This document shows positions 8,652 through 17,372 of a stretch of 64,000 bases of DNA, one piece after another. The stretch covers positions 8,336-72,335 of the forward strand of contig CAKTOB010000011.1 of NCBI GenBank assembly GCA_934589525.1, given 5' to 3'. Source of the DNA: an uncultured Oscillospiraceae bacterium. Its GTDB lineage: Bacteria; Bacillota; Clostridia; Oscillospirales; Oscillospiraceae. The notes under the pieces are model-generated. The model did not search any database. It saw nothing but the letters and a program-made list of their open reading frames with translations, and had not been told where the DNA came from. The translations under genes were made by a program, and so were the position numbers. Within the stretch, counting starts at the first letter, position 1. Every line of letters begins with the position of its first letter.

Positions 8652-9515
8652 ATGTCTTTTACTGTATTTGCTGACGGCAGCGCCAACCTGCCCGCATCCT
8701 GCCTGGAGGGCATCACCCTGCTGCCCTGCAACTATTGCGTGGAGGGCGTCCAGAAAGAGTACCTTGGAGACGTGGACCATTTTGATGCCAAGAGCTACTA
8801 TGATGCCCTGCGCCAGGGCAGCAAGATCACCACCAGCCTATTAAACACCCATCTGTTCCTGGAGCACTTCCGGGAGGTGCTCTCCCAAGGGCAGGACGCC
8901 GTATATGTTTCCATGTCCTCCGGCATCAGCGGCACCTATCAGGCGGCCATGAACGCCAAGGAGGAGCTCTCGGAGGAATTTCCGGACCGGTATGTCCACA
9001 TCGTGGATTCCCGGGGCTGCGGCTTCGGCAGCGGGATGCTGGCCATGCGGGCCTCGGAGCTGAGCCGTCAGGGCCTCAGCTCCAAAGAGGCCGGGGCGAT
9101 CCTTGATGAGGAAGTACCCCACATGTGCCAGTATTTTACCGTAGACGACCTGAATTTCCTCAAGCGCAGCGGCCGGGTCAGTGGGGCCACCGCCATGATC
9201 GGCACGGTGCTGAACATCAAGCCCATCCTCTACGGCACCGCCGACGGCCACATCGTCTCCTGCGGCAAAGTCCGGGGCCGGAAAAAAGCCATTGAAGCCC
9301 TGGCGGAAATGTACGAAAAGAAGCAGGTGGGTGCAGAACACCGGCTGGTGGCCATCTCCCACGGCGACTGCCCGGAGGAAGCGGAAGCCCTTGCCCAACG
9401 CATCCGGTCCATCGCCCAGCCCCAGGAGCTCCTCATCGTCCCCCACGAACCCTTCTCCGGCGCCCACGTGGGCCCCGGCATGCTGGCGCTGTTCTTCTAC
9501 GGCACCGAGCGGTAA
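8652..9515 (+). CDS. DegV family fatty-acid-binding protein
   Basis: A 287-residue DegV/FakB-type protein. These proteins hold one fatty acid and, in species with FakA, present it for phosphorylation and membrane-lipid synthesis. Visible hallmarks are the N-terminal DGSANLP, TTSLLNT near residue 57 (the T-T/Q-S fatty-acid head-group motif), SSGISGTYQ near 91, VDSRGCGFGSG near 117, and the RSGRVSG loop near 175. Start ATG 8652 follows CGGAGGTAG. It is a single-gene unit with its own promoter and terminator. Confidence 0.92.
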   Translation: MSFTVFADGSANLPASCLEGITLLPCNYCVEGVQKEYLGDVDHFDAKSYYDALRQGSKITTSLLNTHLFLEHFREVLSQGQDAVYVSMSSGISGTYQAAMNAKEELSEEFPDRYVHIVDSRGCGFGSGMLAMRASELSRQGLSSKEAGAILDEEVPHMCQYFTVDDLNFLKRSGRVSGATAMIGTVLNIKPILYGTADGHIVSCGKVRGRKKAIEALAEMYEKKQVGAEHRLVAISHGDCPEEAEALAQRIRSIAQPQELLIVPHEPFSGAHVGPGMLALFFYGTER

Positions 9516-9521
9516 TTTCAA

Positions 9522-9557
9522 AAGCCCTTCCCCACCGGGGAAGGGCTTGACATTTTT
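9522..9557 (+). terminator. Terminator after degV-family gene
   Basis: Perfect 12-bp stem AAGCCCTTCCCC (9522-9533) / GGGGAAGGGCTT (9537-9548), then GACATTTTTT. Confidence 0.9.
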
Positions 9558-9581
9558 TGCACCAGGCGTGGTTCCATTATC

Positions 9582-9700
9582 CACACAGGTTATATTCGGA
9601 CCATTCCCTACGGTTTCGCTGGGTGGTGTATTTTTGAACCAACGTATTACAGAAACGGACACGTCCGTCGCCCAGATAATTGTCAATTGTCAATTTTCAA
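9582..9700. repeat. Interspersed repeat fragments
   Basis: Contains TCCCTACGGTTTC(G/T)CTGGGTGGT, also found at 10284-10318, and the ATTGTCAATT block also found near 7070. No gene is visible between 9558 and 9729. Confidence 0.55.
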
Positions 9701-9729
9701 ACCCTTCCCAGGTTTTTCGGAACGCACCT

Positions 9730-10086
9730 TTACGGGCAGGAGATCTCCATGATCCGTTCGATGGTCTCGTGGAGGGTTTTGCACTGGGCGGTGTCGGCGG
9801 CCCGGTAGTAGACCTCTTTGCCTTCCCGGCGGCTGACGATGAGACCGGCAGCACGGAGGATCTTTAAGTGGTGGGACACGGCGGGGCTGCTCATTTCCAT
9901 CAGGGCGGACAGGTTGATGACGCACTCCTCACAGTGGCACAGCAGCCAGAATATCCGCAGACGGCTGGGGTCGTCCAGCTTTTTGAAAACGTCCGCCACC
10001 AGGGAAAAATCTGAGGTGGGGGGCATCTTTTCTCTCTCATGTTCAAAAACGCCCCCATGGTTATGGGGCACACAGGACTGGCACAC
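9730..10086 (-). CDS. ArsR/SmtB-family transcriptional regulator
   Basis: A 118-residue winged-helix repressor. The core reads KLDDPSRLRIFWLL, then CEECVINLSALM where metal sensors usually have ELCVCDL, then the recognition helix SSPAVSHHLKILRAAGLI and the beta wing (SRREGKEVYYRA). Extra Cys and His residues at the N-terminus (MCQSCVPHNH) could add an alpha-3N/alpha-5-type metal site. Start is GTG 10086 behind GGAGGTG. No transporter or enzyme lies beside it in the same direction, so its regulon is unknown. A strong promoter precedes it. Confidence 0.9.
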   Translation of the reverse strand: MCQSCVPHNHGGVFEHEREKMPPTSDFSLVADVFKKLDDPSRLRIFWLLCHCEECVINLSALMEMSSPAVSHHLKILRAAGLIVSRREGKEVYYRAADTAQCKTLHETIERIMEISCP

Positions 10087-10119
10087 CTTGAAGACACCTC
10101 CGTAGGTTGTTATTGCTCC

Positions 10120-10148
10120 ATTATAACGTTCCTCCGCCCATTTTGCAA
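10120..10148 (-). promoter_or_regulatory. Promoter for ArsR-family gene
   Basis: Read on the minus strand: -35 TTGCAA (10148-10143), 17-bp spacer, perfect -10 TATAAT (10125-10120). The leader to the GTG start is short. Confidence 0.8.
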
Positions 10149-10212
10149 CACCGGTCCTTGTTTTTCCAAGAAAATGCCGCGGCAGAAGTTTAACCGCCGC
10201 CGGGGCCGGAAG

Positions 10213-10330
10213 GCGTCGTCGCCGCTACATTGAGTGGTACCGTTCAACCATACGGGTTCTATTTGCCACGTTCCCGGAACGGCACGCAGGCCGTTCCCTA
10301 CGGTTTCTCTGGGTGGTTCTACTTCTGCGC
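10213..10330. repeat. Interspersed repeat: CGCCGCTACATTG / GGTTCTATTTGCCACGTT family
   Basis: CGCCGCTACATTGAGTGGTACCGTTCA plus GGTTCTATTTGCCACGTT here match near-identical strings at 59316-59440 (CGCCGCTACATTGGGTGTACC, ACCGTTCATCCGCACAGG, TTCTATTTGCCACGTT). The stretch 10149-10442 has no supportable gene. Confidence 0.7.
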
Positions 10331-10442
10331 CCATTGTTCCTACAATGTGGAACGTGATACCGCTCCTCATCCACCGCCATGAGGGGCTTCCCATGTTTTG
10401 ACATTTTCAATTAAAAATGTACTTAATCCTACAATTCCTTTA

Positions 10443-10471
10443 TTGACAGACCGAATAAACTATGCAATAAT
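10443..10471 (+). promoter_or_regulatory. Promoter of the cobalamin-riboswitch operon
   Basis: Perfect -35 TTGACA (10443-10448), 17-bp spacer, -10 AATAAT (10466-10471). The transcript would start a few bases before the aptamer. Confidence 0.75.
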
Positions 10472-10477
10472 AATAAA

Positions 10478-10655
10478 AAGTTCACAAAGTCGGCCTTTGG
10501 CCGCTGAAAATAAGTTCGGGCGTTTGCCCGATGAAAAGGGAAGCCGGTGTGATTCCGGGACGATCCCGTCACTGTGATAGCCAGGATGCAGCATGATGCC
10601 ACTGATTTTTTGGGAAGGCGCTGCGGACGTAACTTAAGTCAGGAGACCTGCTTAT
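10478..10655 (+). promoter_or_regulatory. Cobalamin riboswitch aptamer
   Basis: Conserved pieces occur in order: AAAAGGGAAGCCGGTGTGATTCCGGGAC (10535-10561, split here by family consensus), the following CCCGTCACTGTGA, GCCACTG (10599-10605), GGGAAGGCG, and the 3' B12 box AGTCAGGAGACCTGC (10637-10651). This is the textbook layout of the AdoCbl-type riboswitch. Ligand binding should promote the terminator at 10746-10772 and so reduce the downstream transporter. Confidence 0.95.
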
Positions 10656-10745
10656 TTTTGAGAATGCACTTGCGTCGGACAGGGATCATTCTGCAAAATG
10701 TAGCTGTTGCCATTTTTGGTGGCGTCTCCTTTGCGTATGTTTTTT

Positions 10746-10772
10746 AGTCGGACGGAAGTCCGGCTTTTTTTG
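10746..10772 (+). terminator. Riboswitch expression-platform terminator
   Basis: Stem AGTCGGAC (10746-10753) / GTCCGGCT (10758-10765), one G-T wobble, GGAA tetraloop, then seven T. It lies between the aptamer and the first gene, so control is probably by transcription attenuation. Confidence 0.85.
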
Positions 10773-10812
10773 CGCCGTATTTTGGGAACAAATTATGAAA
10801 GGATGAACAGGT

Positions 10813-12381
10813 ATGAAACATGGGAAAACATGGTTGGCGCTGGTTCTGTGCGCCGTGCTGGTGCTCTCCGGCTGTGCCGGGAAGCAGGGAGAGGCTAAAG
10901 GGGACGCATCCCAAAAGGTCCTGAATTTCGGCTGTCAGATGTACGATGACGGGTCTGTCAACACGGCCATAGCCATCAGCTCCTCCTGGAACTGCATGCG
11001 CTATGGCATCAGTGAAGCGCTGTTTAAATTTGACGACAATATGAATGTAGAGCCCTGGCTGGCGGAGAGCTATACGGTGAACGATGAGCACACCCAGTGG
11101 GTCATCACCCTGAAAAAGGACATCCAATTCTCCGACGGCTGTCCCCTGACCCCCTCCAGCGTCAAGGCCTATTTTGATTACCTGAAGGAAGTGGGCCCCG
11201 GCGGCTCTGCCAAGCCCCAGAAATACCTGGAGTATGAGGCGGAGGTCACCGCCGATGACGCTGCCAATACCGTCACCATTGTGACCTCCAAGCCCTACGC
11301 CAATCTGCCGGGTCAGCTGGCTTATCCTGTCATGGCGATCCTGGATGTGGAGCATATCACGGATTTTGACAACGGCGCCATCGGCACCGGCCCCTATATG
11401 ATCGACAAATTCAACGGCGTGGGTGTGGGCTACGACATGAAGGCCAACCCCAACTACCGGGAAAAGGTGCCCTATGACAAGGTCCACATTCTCTTTATGG
11501 GTGACGCTTCCGCCAAGACCATGGCGCTGCAAAGCGGCCAGGTGGACCTGGTGGAGAACATCACCAATGTTTCCGACATCCAGAACTTCCAGCAAAGCGC
11601 GGATTACACCGTGGACATTGCCTCCGGTGTGCGCTGCGGCTTCAGCTGGATGAACCTGAACGGCGTTCTTGGCAACAAGACCCTCCGGCAGGCCATCCTC
11701 ATGGGCATTGACAATGACACCATCTGCTCCTCCAAGACCATTGGGGGGCTCTACACCGCCGGTTTCTCCGTTCTGCCCTCTACCCTGAACTATGGCTACG
11801 ACAAGCTGGTAAACCCCTATAAGTATGACCCGGAGGGGGCCAAGAAATTGCTTGACGACGCGGGCATCGTGGACTCCGACGGCGACGGCTTCCGGGAATT
11901 GGACGGAAAGAAAATCGACCTGCGCTATGTTTCCTATGAAAACCGGATGCTCAATGATTTTTCCAATGCGCATATGCAGTATCTGGCGGAAATCGGCATT
12001 GCCTGCACCGCGGATTTCGGCAGCTCGGACGACCAGTGGAGCAAGCTGGCCGCGGGAGAATACGATCTCAGCAACAACAACTGGACCACGGTGGGCACCG
12101 GCGACCCCTTTGAGTATATGGCCAACTGGACAACAGACGGCACCTACTGCGGCTACAGCAACCCCCAATACGATGCCCTCTATGAGCAGCTCAAGGGCGA
12201 AATGGATGTTGAAAAGCGGGCAGAGCTGATCCGTCAGATGCAGCAGATCGTCATCGACAACGCCCTGGTCATTGTGGACGGCTACTACAACTCCTCCATG
12301 ATCTACTCCAAGAAGGTAGGCTACGCCCACATCCATACGGCGGACTACTACTGGCTGACCACGGAGATCGTCCCCGCATAA
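10813..12381 (+). CDS. Peptide/nickel-type ABC transporter substrate-binding lipoprotein
   Basis: A 522-residue family-5 solute-binding protein with a lipoprotein signal (lipobox LSGC, lipidated Cys21). The body shows family hallmarks such as EPWLAESYTV, IQFSDGCPLTPSSVKAYFDY, NPNYRE and the C-terminal LIRQMQQIVIDNA. Family members bind oligopeptides, nickel or cobalt chelates, heme or other small ligands. It is the first gene behind a cobalamin riboswitch, so its ligand may be linked to corrinoid supply (cobalt, a cobalt complex, or a corrinoid precursor). That reading is inference. Typical length; the only unusual context is the riboswitch. Confidence 0.92.
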   Translation: MKHGKTWLALVLCAVLVLSGCAGKQGEAKGDASQKVLNFGCQMYDDGSVNTAIAISSSWNCMRYGISEALFKFDDNMNVEPWLAESYTVNDEHTQWVITLKKDIQFSDGCPLTPSSVKAYFDYLKEVGPGGSAKPQKYLEYEAEVTADDAANTVTIVTSKPYANLPGQLAYPVMAILDVEHITDFDNGAIGTGPYMIDKFNGVGVGYDMKANPNYREKVPYDKVHILFMGDASAKTMALQSGQVDLVENITNVSDIQNFQQSADYTVDIASGVRCGFSWMNLNGVLGNKTLRQAILMGIDNDTICSSKTIGGLYTAGFSVLPSTLNYGYDKLVNPYKYDPEGAKKLLDDAGIVDSDGDGFRELDGKKIDLRYVSYENRMLNDFSNAHMQYLAEIGIACTADFGSSDDQWSKLAAGEYDLSNNNWTTVGTGDPFEYMANWTTDGTYCGYSNPQYDALYEQLKGEMDVEKRAELIRQMQQIVIDNALVIVDGYYNSSMIYSKKVGYAHIHTADYYWLTTEIVPA

Positions 12382-12397
12382 AGAAAAACAGTTCTCG

Positions 12398-12425
12398 CAC
12401 AGCCGGGGCTTCGGCCCTGGCTGTG
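12398..12425 (+). other. Intercistronic hairpin with UUCG loop
   Basis: 12-bp stem CACAGCCGGGGC / GCCCTGGCTGTG closed by a C(TTCG)G tetraloop, with no T tract. It sits between the binding-protein gene and the permease gene. Such hairpins usually protect the upstream mRNA from 3' decay, allowing more binding protein than membrane parts. Confidence 0.75.
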
Positions 12426-12450
12426 TATGTAAGAGAGAGGAGGATGGGCC

Positions 12451-13398
12451 TTGAAGAAGAAAAAACTGGCCCTTCGGCTGGCGCAGATCCTGGTGGTGCT
12501 GGTGGGAATCAGCTTTGTGACCTTTTTGCTGACCTACCTGTCCCCGGGAGACCCCGTGCGCAATATGTATACCGCCGCGGGGATCATGCCCACGGAGGAA
12601 CTGGTGGCGGAGACCCGGCAGGAGCTGGGCCTTAACGATCCGCTGCCGACCCAGTATCTCCGCTGGCTGCGGAACTGCCTGCGGGGGGACTTCGGAAAAT
12701 CCTATACGCTGAACAAGCCGGTGACGGAGCTGCTTCTGGGGCGGCTTTGGCCCACGGTGAAGCTGACATTGCTCTCCATGGGGCTGATGCTGCTTCTGGC
12801 GGTGCCCCTTGGGATGCTCTCCGCGGTCTATAAGGACCGTTGGATCGATTACCTGGTCCGGGGGCTGACCTTTGTGGGCTGCGCCATGCCCAATTTCTGG
12901 GTGGGCCTGCTGCTGATGCTGGCCTTCTGCGTCCATATCAAGGTCTTTCCCGTCATCAGCTCTGCCGGGGATCTGCGCAGTATTTTCCTGCCGGCCCTGA
13001 CCCTGGCCCTGGCCATGTCCTCCAAATATACCCGGCAGGTCCGCACGGCGGTGCTGGAGGAGCTGAACCAGGACTATGTGGTAGGGGCCCGGGCCAGAGG
13101 GGTTCGGGAATCCGTGATTTTGTGGCGGAACGTGTTCCCCAACGCCCTGCTGCCCCTCATCACCATGTTCGGGCTGTCCATTGGCAGTCTGCTGGGCGGC
13201 ACCAGCGTGGTGGAAGTGATTTTTTCCTATCCCGGCCTGGGCAATCTGGCGGTTTCGGCCATCACCTCCAGCGACTACAATCTGATCCAGGGCTACGTTT
13301 TGTGGCTGGCCCTGATTTACATGGTCATCAATCTTCTGGTGGATGCCTCCTATGGGGCGGTAGACCCCAGAATGCGGGCAAAGGAGCATACAAAATGA
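12451..13398 (+). CDS. ABC transporter permease, DppB/NikB type
   Basis: A 315-residue inner-membrane permease with an N-terminal helix, the periplasmic YLSPGDP segment, and the EAA loop near residue 205 (DYVVGARARGVRESVILWRNVFPNAL). Start is TTG 12451 behind AGGAGG. It ends in an ATGA overlap with the second permease, so the two are translated together. It forms the heterodimeric channel for the upstream binding protein. Confidence 0.93.
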   Translation: MKKKKLALRLAQILVVLVGISFVTFLLTYLSPGDPVRNMYTAAGIMPTEELVAETRQELGLNDPLPTQYLRWLRNCLRGDFGKSYTLNKPVTELLLGRLWPTVKLTLLSMGLMLLLAVPLGMLSAVYKDRWIDYLVRGLTFVGCAMPNFWVGLLLMLAFCVHIKVFPVISSAGDLRSIFLPALTLALAMSSKYTRQVRTAVLEELNQDYVVGARARGVRESVILWRNVFPNALLPLITMFGLSIGSLLGGTSVVEVIFSYPGLGNLAVSAITSSDYNLIQGYVLWLALIYMVINLLVDASYGAVDPRMRAKEHTK

Positions 13399-14222
13399 AA
13401 AAGAAAAATTTTTTCCTTGCCCATAAGCAGTTTACGGTTTTTCTGATTCTCGCGGTGCTGATCATCCTGGGGGCTGTCTTTGCCCCGGTGGTGACCGGCG
13501 GCGCAGATCCGCTGAAGGGCTCTTTGACAGAGGCCCTGGAGGCCCCCAGCCGGGCCCATATTTTCGGTACCGATAAAATGGGCCGGGACATCTTTACCCG
13601 GGTCATTTACGGCGCAAGGGCATCTCTCAGCGCGACCTTCGGCGTGGTGGCTCTGATTTTCCTGGTGGGCACCGCGGCGGGGGTGACGGCGGGGTATTTT
13701 GGGGGCTGGGTGGACGCGGTCATTATGCGTATCGCGGATATGATGCTGGCCTTCCCCGGCCTGGTGCTGGCGCTGGCCGTTGCCGGTATTATGGGTGCGG
13801 GCAGCCGGAACGCCATCATTGCCATTGCCCTGGTCAACTGGACAAAATACGCCAGACTCGCCAGAAGCCTGGTCCTGAAGATCCGGGACCGGGATTATGT
13901 GTCCGCGGCCATCGTAACGGGCTCCAAAGCAAGGCATCTGCTGTTTTCCTATATGCTCCCCAATGCCCTGCCTACGCTGATCATTACGGCCACCACGGAC
14001 TTAGGCGGCATGATGCTGGAGCTGGCGGCCCTGTCCTTCCTGGGCTTCGGTACCAAGCCCCCCGCGCCGGAATGGGGCTATATGCTGAACGAAGGCCGTG
14101 CCTGTATGCAGTCCGCCCCCTGGATGATGATCTTCCCGGGGCTGGCCATTTTCCTGGTGGTGGTGGTTTTTAACATGCTGGGAGATTCCGTCCGGGATAT
14201 TCTTGACCCCAAGGAGGCGTAA
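13395..14222 (+). CDS. ABC transporter permease, DppC/NikC type
   Basis: A 275-residue permease partner starting at ATG 13395 inside the previous stop. It carries the family's HIFGTDKMGRDIFTRVIYGAR segment (about residues 52-72, shown in parts) and an EAA loop (YVSAAIVTGSKARHLLFSYM) near residue 168. Six hydrophobic segments are visible. The gene ends three bases before the first ATPase gene, whose ribosome site AAGGAGG lies in its last codons. Confidence 0.93.
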   Translation: MKKKNFFLAHKQFTVFLILAVLIILGAVFAPVVTGGADPLKGSLTEALEAPSRAHIFGTDKMGRDIFTRVIYGARASLSATFGVVALIFLVGTAAGVTAGYFGGWVDAVIMRIADMMLAFPGLVLALAVAGIMGAGSRNAIIAIALVNWTKYARLARSLVLKIRDRDYVSAAIVTGSKARHLLFSYMLPNALPTLIITATTDLGGMMLELAALSFLGFGTKPPAPEWGYMLNEGRACMQSAPWMMIFPGLAIFLVVVVFNMLGDSVRDILDPKEA

Positions 14223-14225
14223 AAA

Positions 14226-15008
14226 ATGCTGGAACTGGACCATGTAACCATCACCTACGGGGAAACCCGGGCTGTGGAGGATTTTTCTTTGCGTATGGAG
14301 CCCGGCCAGATCGTCAGTCTGGTGGGCGAAAGCGGCAGCGGGAAGACCAGCGTGATCCGCGCCATCCTGGGGTTGCTTCCGGGAGGCGGTGCCGTTACTG
14401 AAGGAGCCATCCGATTTGACGGAAAGGATCTTCTGAATCTGACAAAGGATCAGTGGCGGGCCATCCGGGGCCGGGAGATCTCCATGATTTTTCAGGACAG
14501 CGGGGCCATGATGAACCCCACCCGGAAAATCGGCACCGTTTTTGCCGAATATCTACAGACCCATGAGAAGCTGACAAAAAAAGAGGCCTGGGAAAAAGGA
14601 ACCCGGATGCTTGCCAGAATGCGGCTGCCAAGCCCCGAGAATATCATGCGCTCCTACCCCTTCCAGCTCTCCGGCGGCATGCAGCAGCGGGTGGGCATTG
14701 CCATGGGCATGAGCTATGAGCCCAAGCTGCTGTTGGCGGATGAGCCCACCTCCGCCCTGGATGTGACGACCCAGGCCCAGATCGTGGGAGAAATGGCCAG
14801 GCTCCGCCGGGATTACGGAACGGCCATTCTGCTGGTCACCCATAATCTGGGGGTTGCCGCCTATTTGTCGGACCGGATTCTCGTAATGCGCCAGGGAAAA
14901 ATCGAGGAGGCGGGAGACCGGGACACCATTCTCCGCGCTTCTGCCAATGCCTACACAAAAAGTCTGCTGGAATCCGTTCCCACCATGGGAGGTGTGCGTT
15001 ATGTCTGA
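14226..15008 (+). CDS. ABC transporter ATPase, DppD/NikD type (short)
   Basis: A 260-residue ATPase. Walker A GESGSGKT is near residue 37, Q-loop IFQDS near 93, signature LSGGMQQR near 145 and Walker B LLADEPTS near 168. It lacks the C-terminal oligopeptide-transport extension found in most DppD proteins, matching the shorter NikD form. It overlaps the next ATPase gene by eight bases. Confidence 0.93.
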   Translation: MLELDHVTITYGETRAVEDFSLRMEPGQIVSLVGESGSGKTSVIRAILGLLPGGGAVTEGAIRFDGKDLLNLTKDQWRAIRGREISMIFQDSGAMMNPTRKIGTVFAEYLQTHEKLTKKEAWEKGTRMLARMRLPSPENIMRSYPFQLSGGMQQRVGIAMGMSYEPKLLLADEPTSALDVTTQAQIVGEMARLRRDYGTAILLVTHNLGVAAYLSDRILVMRQGKIEEAGDRDTILRASANAYTKSLLESVPTMGGVRYV

Positions 15009-15966
15009 ACCGGAAGTGATTCTGGAGGCCCTGCATGTTTGCAAAAGCTATCCCGCCGCCGACGGCCGGTGGCTCCGTGCCAATGACGATGTATCCTTGC
15101 AGCTGGTGAAAGGGAGAACCCTGGGCCTGGTGGGGGAATCCGGCTGCGGCAAAAGCACATTGATGCGATTTTTGGTGGCCCTGGACCGGCCGGACAGCGG
15201 GCAGGTCCTCTATAGGGGCCAGGATATTACGGTCCTTCGGGGCGAGCGGCTGCGGCAGACACGGCGGCACATTCAGATGGTGTTCCAAGACCCCGGTGCC
15301 TCCTTCAACCCCAAAATGAAGGTCCGGGACATCGTCTGTGAGCCCTTGCGGAATTTTGGTCTGATTTCCTCAAAAGAAAAGGATGCGGTGTGCCGAAGGC
15401 TTCTGGAAACGGTGGAGCTGCCGGGAGATTTTGCGGACCGGTATCCCCACAGCATGAGCGGCGGCCAGCGTCAGCGGGTCGCCATCGCCCGGGCCCTGGC
15501 CCTCCGGCCTGAAATCCTGATCCTGGATGAGGCCACGGCGGCACTGGATGTATCCGTGCAGAAAAACATCATGGAGCTGATCGTCCGGCTTCAGCGGGAG
15601 CAGGGGCTCACCATGGGCTTTATCTGCCATGACATTGCTTTGGTCCAGAGCGTGGCCCATCAGGTGGCGGTCATGTATCTGGGAAGCCTCGTAGAGGTGC
15701 TGCCCGGTGCGCAGCTGCGGAGCAATGCCCGGCATCCCTATACCCGGGCGCTGATCGACGCGGTGCTGGACCTGGACACAGACCCCAAAAAGCCCATCAC
15801 CGTCATAGACGCAGAGCCCCCCAGCCCCCTGAATGTTCCGGCGGGCTGCCCCTTCCGGGACCGCTGCGACCGGTGCTTTGAACGCTGTGCCCGGGAAAAA
15901 CCGGAGATGCGCTGGCTATCCAAAGACCACGGAGTGGCCTGTCATCTGTTTCCCGAAGAAGGGTAG
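15001..15966 (+). CDS. ABC transporter ATPase, DppF/OppF type
   Basis: A 321-residue ATPase from ATG 15001. Walker A GESGCGKST, signature MSGGQRQR near residue 154 and Walker B ILDEATAALD near 176 are intact. Unlike its partner it has the C-terminal oligopeptide-transporter domain, including the cysteine cluster CPFRDRCDRCFERC near residue 285; in Opp and Dpp ATPases such cysteines can bind an iron-sulfur cluster. It pairs with the shorter ATPase to power the importer. Confidence 0.93.
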   Translation: MSEPEVILEALHVCKSYPAADGRWLRANDDVSLQLVKGRTLGLVGESGCGKSTLMRFLVALDRPDSGQVLYRGQDITVLRGERLRQTRRHIQMVFQDPGASFNPKMKVRDIVCEPLRNFGLISSKEKDAVCRRLLETVELPGDFADRYPHSMSGGQRQRVAIARALALRPEILILDEATAALDVSVQKNIMELIVRLQREQGLTMGFICHDIALVQSVAHQVAVMYLGSLVEVLPGAQLRSNARHPYTRALIDAVLDLDTDPKKPITVIDAEPPSPLNVPAGCPFRDRCDRCFERCAREKPEMRWLSKDHGVACHLFPEEG

Positions 15967-15972
15967 GCTGCC

Positions 15973-17316
15973 GTGAAGAAAAACGAAAGTCTCATTTCCG
16001 GTTCCATCGGCCCGGCGCTGCTGGCCTTTGTGGTGCCGCTGATGCTAAGCTCTCTCGTGCAGCAGCTGTATGTGACGGCGGACGCGGTGATCGTCGGGCG
16101 CATTGCGGGCAAAAGCGCATTGGCGGCCATTGATTCTGTCCATACCCTCTTCCGTTTTCCCATTAATTTCATGAACGGCCTTGCCGCCGGGGCCACGATC
16201 CTGATTTCCCGGCACTTTGGCGCCGAGAACCGGGATGGCCTGCGCTCGTGTATGCTCTCCGCGGTCGCCCTGGCGGCGCTGCTTGGAATCCTGTGCGCCG
16301 TCGGAGGCGTGCTGCTGACCCCCAGGCTGCTGCAGCTCATGCAGGTGCCGGAAGAGATTTACGGCCAGACCCTGGGCTATACAAGAATCTATTTTGGGGG
16401 CCTCTGGGCCATGATTTTATACAACATGGCCTCCGGCGTCCTGCGGGCCTTCGGAAACTCCAGAAGCCCCCTGTATATCCTGCTGGTCAGTTCGCTGATC
16501 AATATTGTGGGAGACCTTCTGCTGGTGGGTGCCCTGGACCTGGGAACCGAAGGCGCGGCGATCGCTACGGTGTTTGCCCAGACGGTCAGCGCGGCCGTGG
16601 CTGTGTGGATGGTTTGGAAAATACTTCCGAACCGACAGGGCCTCCGGCAGCCCCGGCGGTGGCTGGAGCACCTGTGGGATATGGTGCGCCTCGGCATCCC
16701 GCTGGCCCTGCAATCGGTGCTGTTCCCGGTGGCCAACTCCATTGTCCAGGCGGCGGTGAACACCATGGGCACCGATACCATTGCGGCCTGGGGCATCTGC
16801 GACAAGCTGGATATGCTCATCTGGCTCCTGGCGGATTCCATGGGCCCGGCGCTGACCACCTACACCGCCCAGAATATCGGCGCGGGCCGCTGGGACCGGG
16901 TCTGCGCGGGCAACCGCATCGGCGCCGCCATGTCCGGGGCAGCGGTGGCCGCGGTCAGCCTGGGCCTGTATTTCCTGACGGCCCCCCTGGGCGGCCTGTT
17001 CGTCCCCGCAACGGACGCTCCGGCGGTGGTCCCCCTGGCGGTGGCCTTCATGCGCCGCATGGCCCCGTTTTTCTTCTTTTACGCCCTGGCCGAAAGCTTT
17101 TCCGGCGCCTGCTGCGGAACGGGCGACACAGTAAGGCCCATGCTCCTGACGCTTCTAACCATCTGCCTCCTCCGCGTCCTGGGCATCCTCCTGCTGCTTC
17201 CCAGACAGCATACCATGGAATGTATCATCGACATCTACATCGCCTCCTGGCTCGCCGCGGGAATCGGCTTTTTGATGCTGTGGCAGTGGGAGAAAAAAAG
17301 AGTCCAAAGGACGTAA
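15973..17316 (+). CDS. MATE family efflux transporter
   Basis: A 447-residue polytopic membrane protein with two homologous halves of six helices. Typical strings are IGPALLAFVVPLMLSSLVQQLY at the N-terminus (seen in pieces), the ADAVIVGRIAGKSALAA segment and the SGVLRAFGNSRSPLY loop near residue 153. Start GTG 15973, seven bases after the ATPase stop, so it is the sixth gene of the riboswitch operon. MATE proteins export cationic or amphipathic compounds using a Na+ or H+ gradient. Why an exporter shares cobalamin control with an importer is unclear. Confidence 0.9.
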   Translation: MKKNESLISGSIGPALLAFVVPLMLSSLVQQLYVTADAVIVGRIAGKSALAAIDSVHTLFRFPINFMNGLAAGATILISRHFGAENRDGLRSCMLSAVALAALLGILCAVGGVLLTPRLLQLMQVPEEIYGQTLGYTRIYFGGLWAMILYNMASGVLRAFGNSRSPLYILLVSSLINIVGDLLLVGALDLGTEGAAIATVFAQTVSAAVAVWMVWKILPNRQGLRQPRRWLEHLWDMVRLGIPLALQSVLFPVANSIVQAAVNTMGTDTIAAWGICDKLDMLIWLLADSMGPALTTYTAQNIGAGRWDRVCAGNRIGAAMSGAAVAAVSLGLYFLTAPLGGLFVPATDAPAVVPLAVAFMRRMAPFFFFYALAESFSGACCGTGDTVRPMLLTLLTICLLRVLGILLLLPRQHTMECIIDIYIASWLAAGIGFLMLWQWEKKRVQRT

Positions 17317-17372
17317 ACAAGGCCCTCTCAAACCAGGAACCGGGGGCGTATGGCTGCCCTTGGCGGTAAAAA

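Noticed and set aside
10744-13389. 881-codon minus-strand open frame opposite the riboswitch operon
   Set aside because: Antisense to clear transporter genes, with no ribosome site and shadow-like composition rich in His, Gln and Gly.
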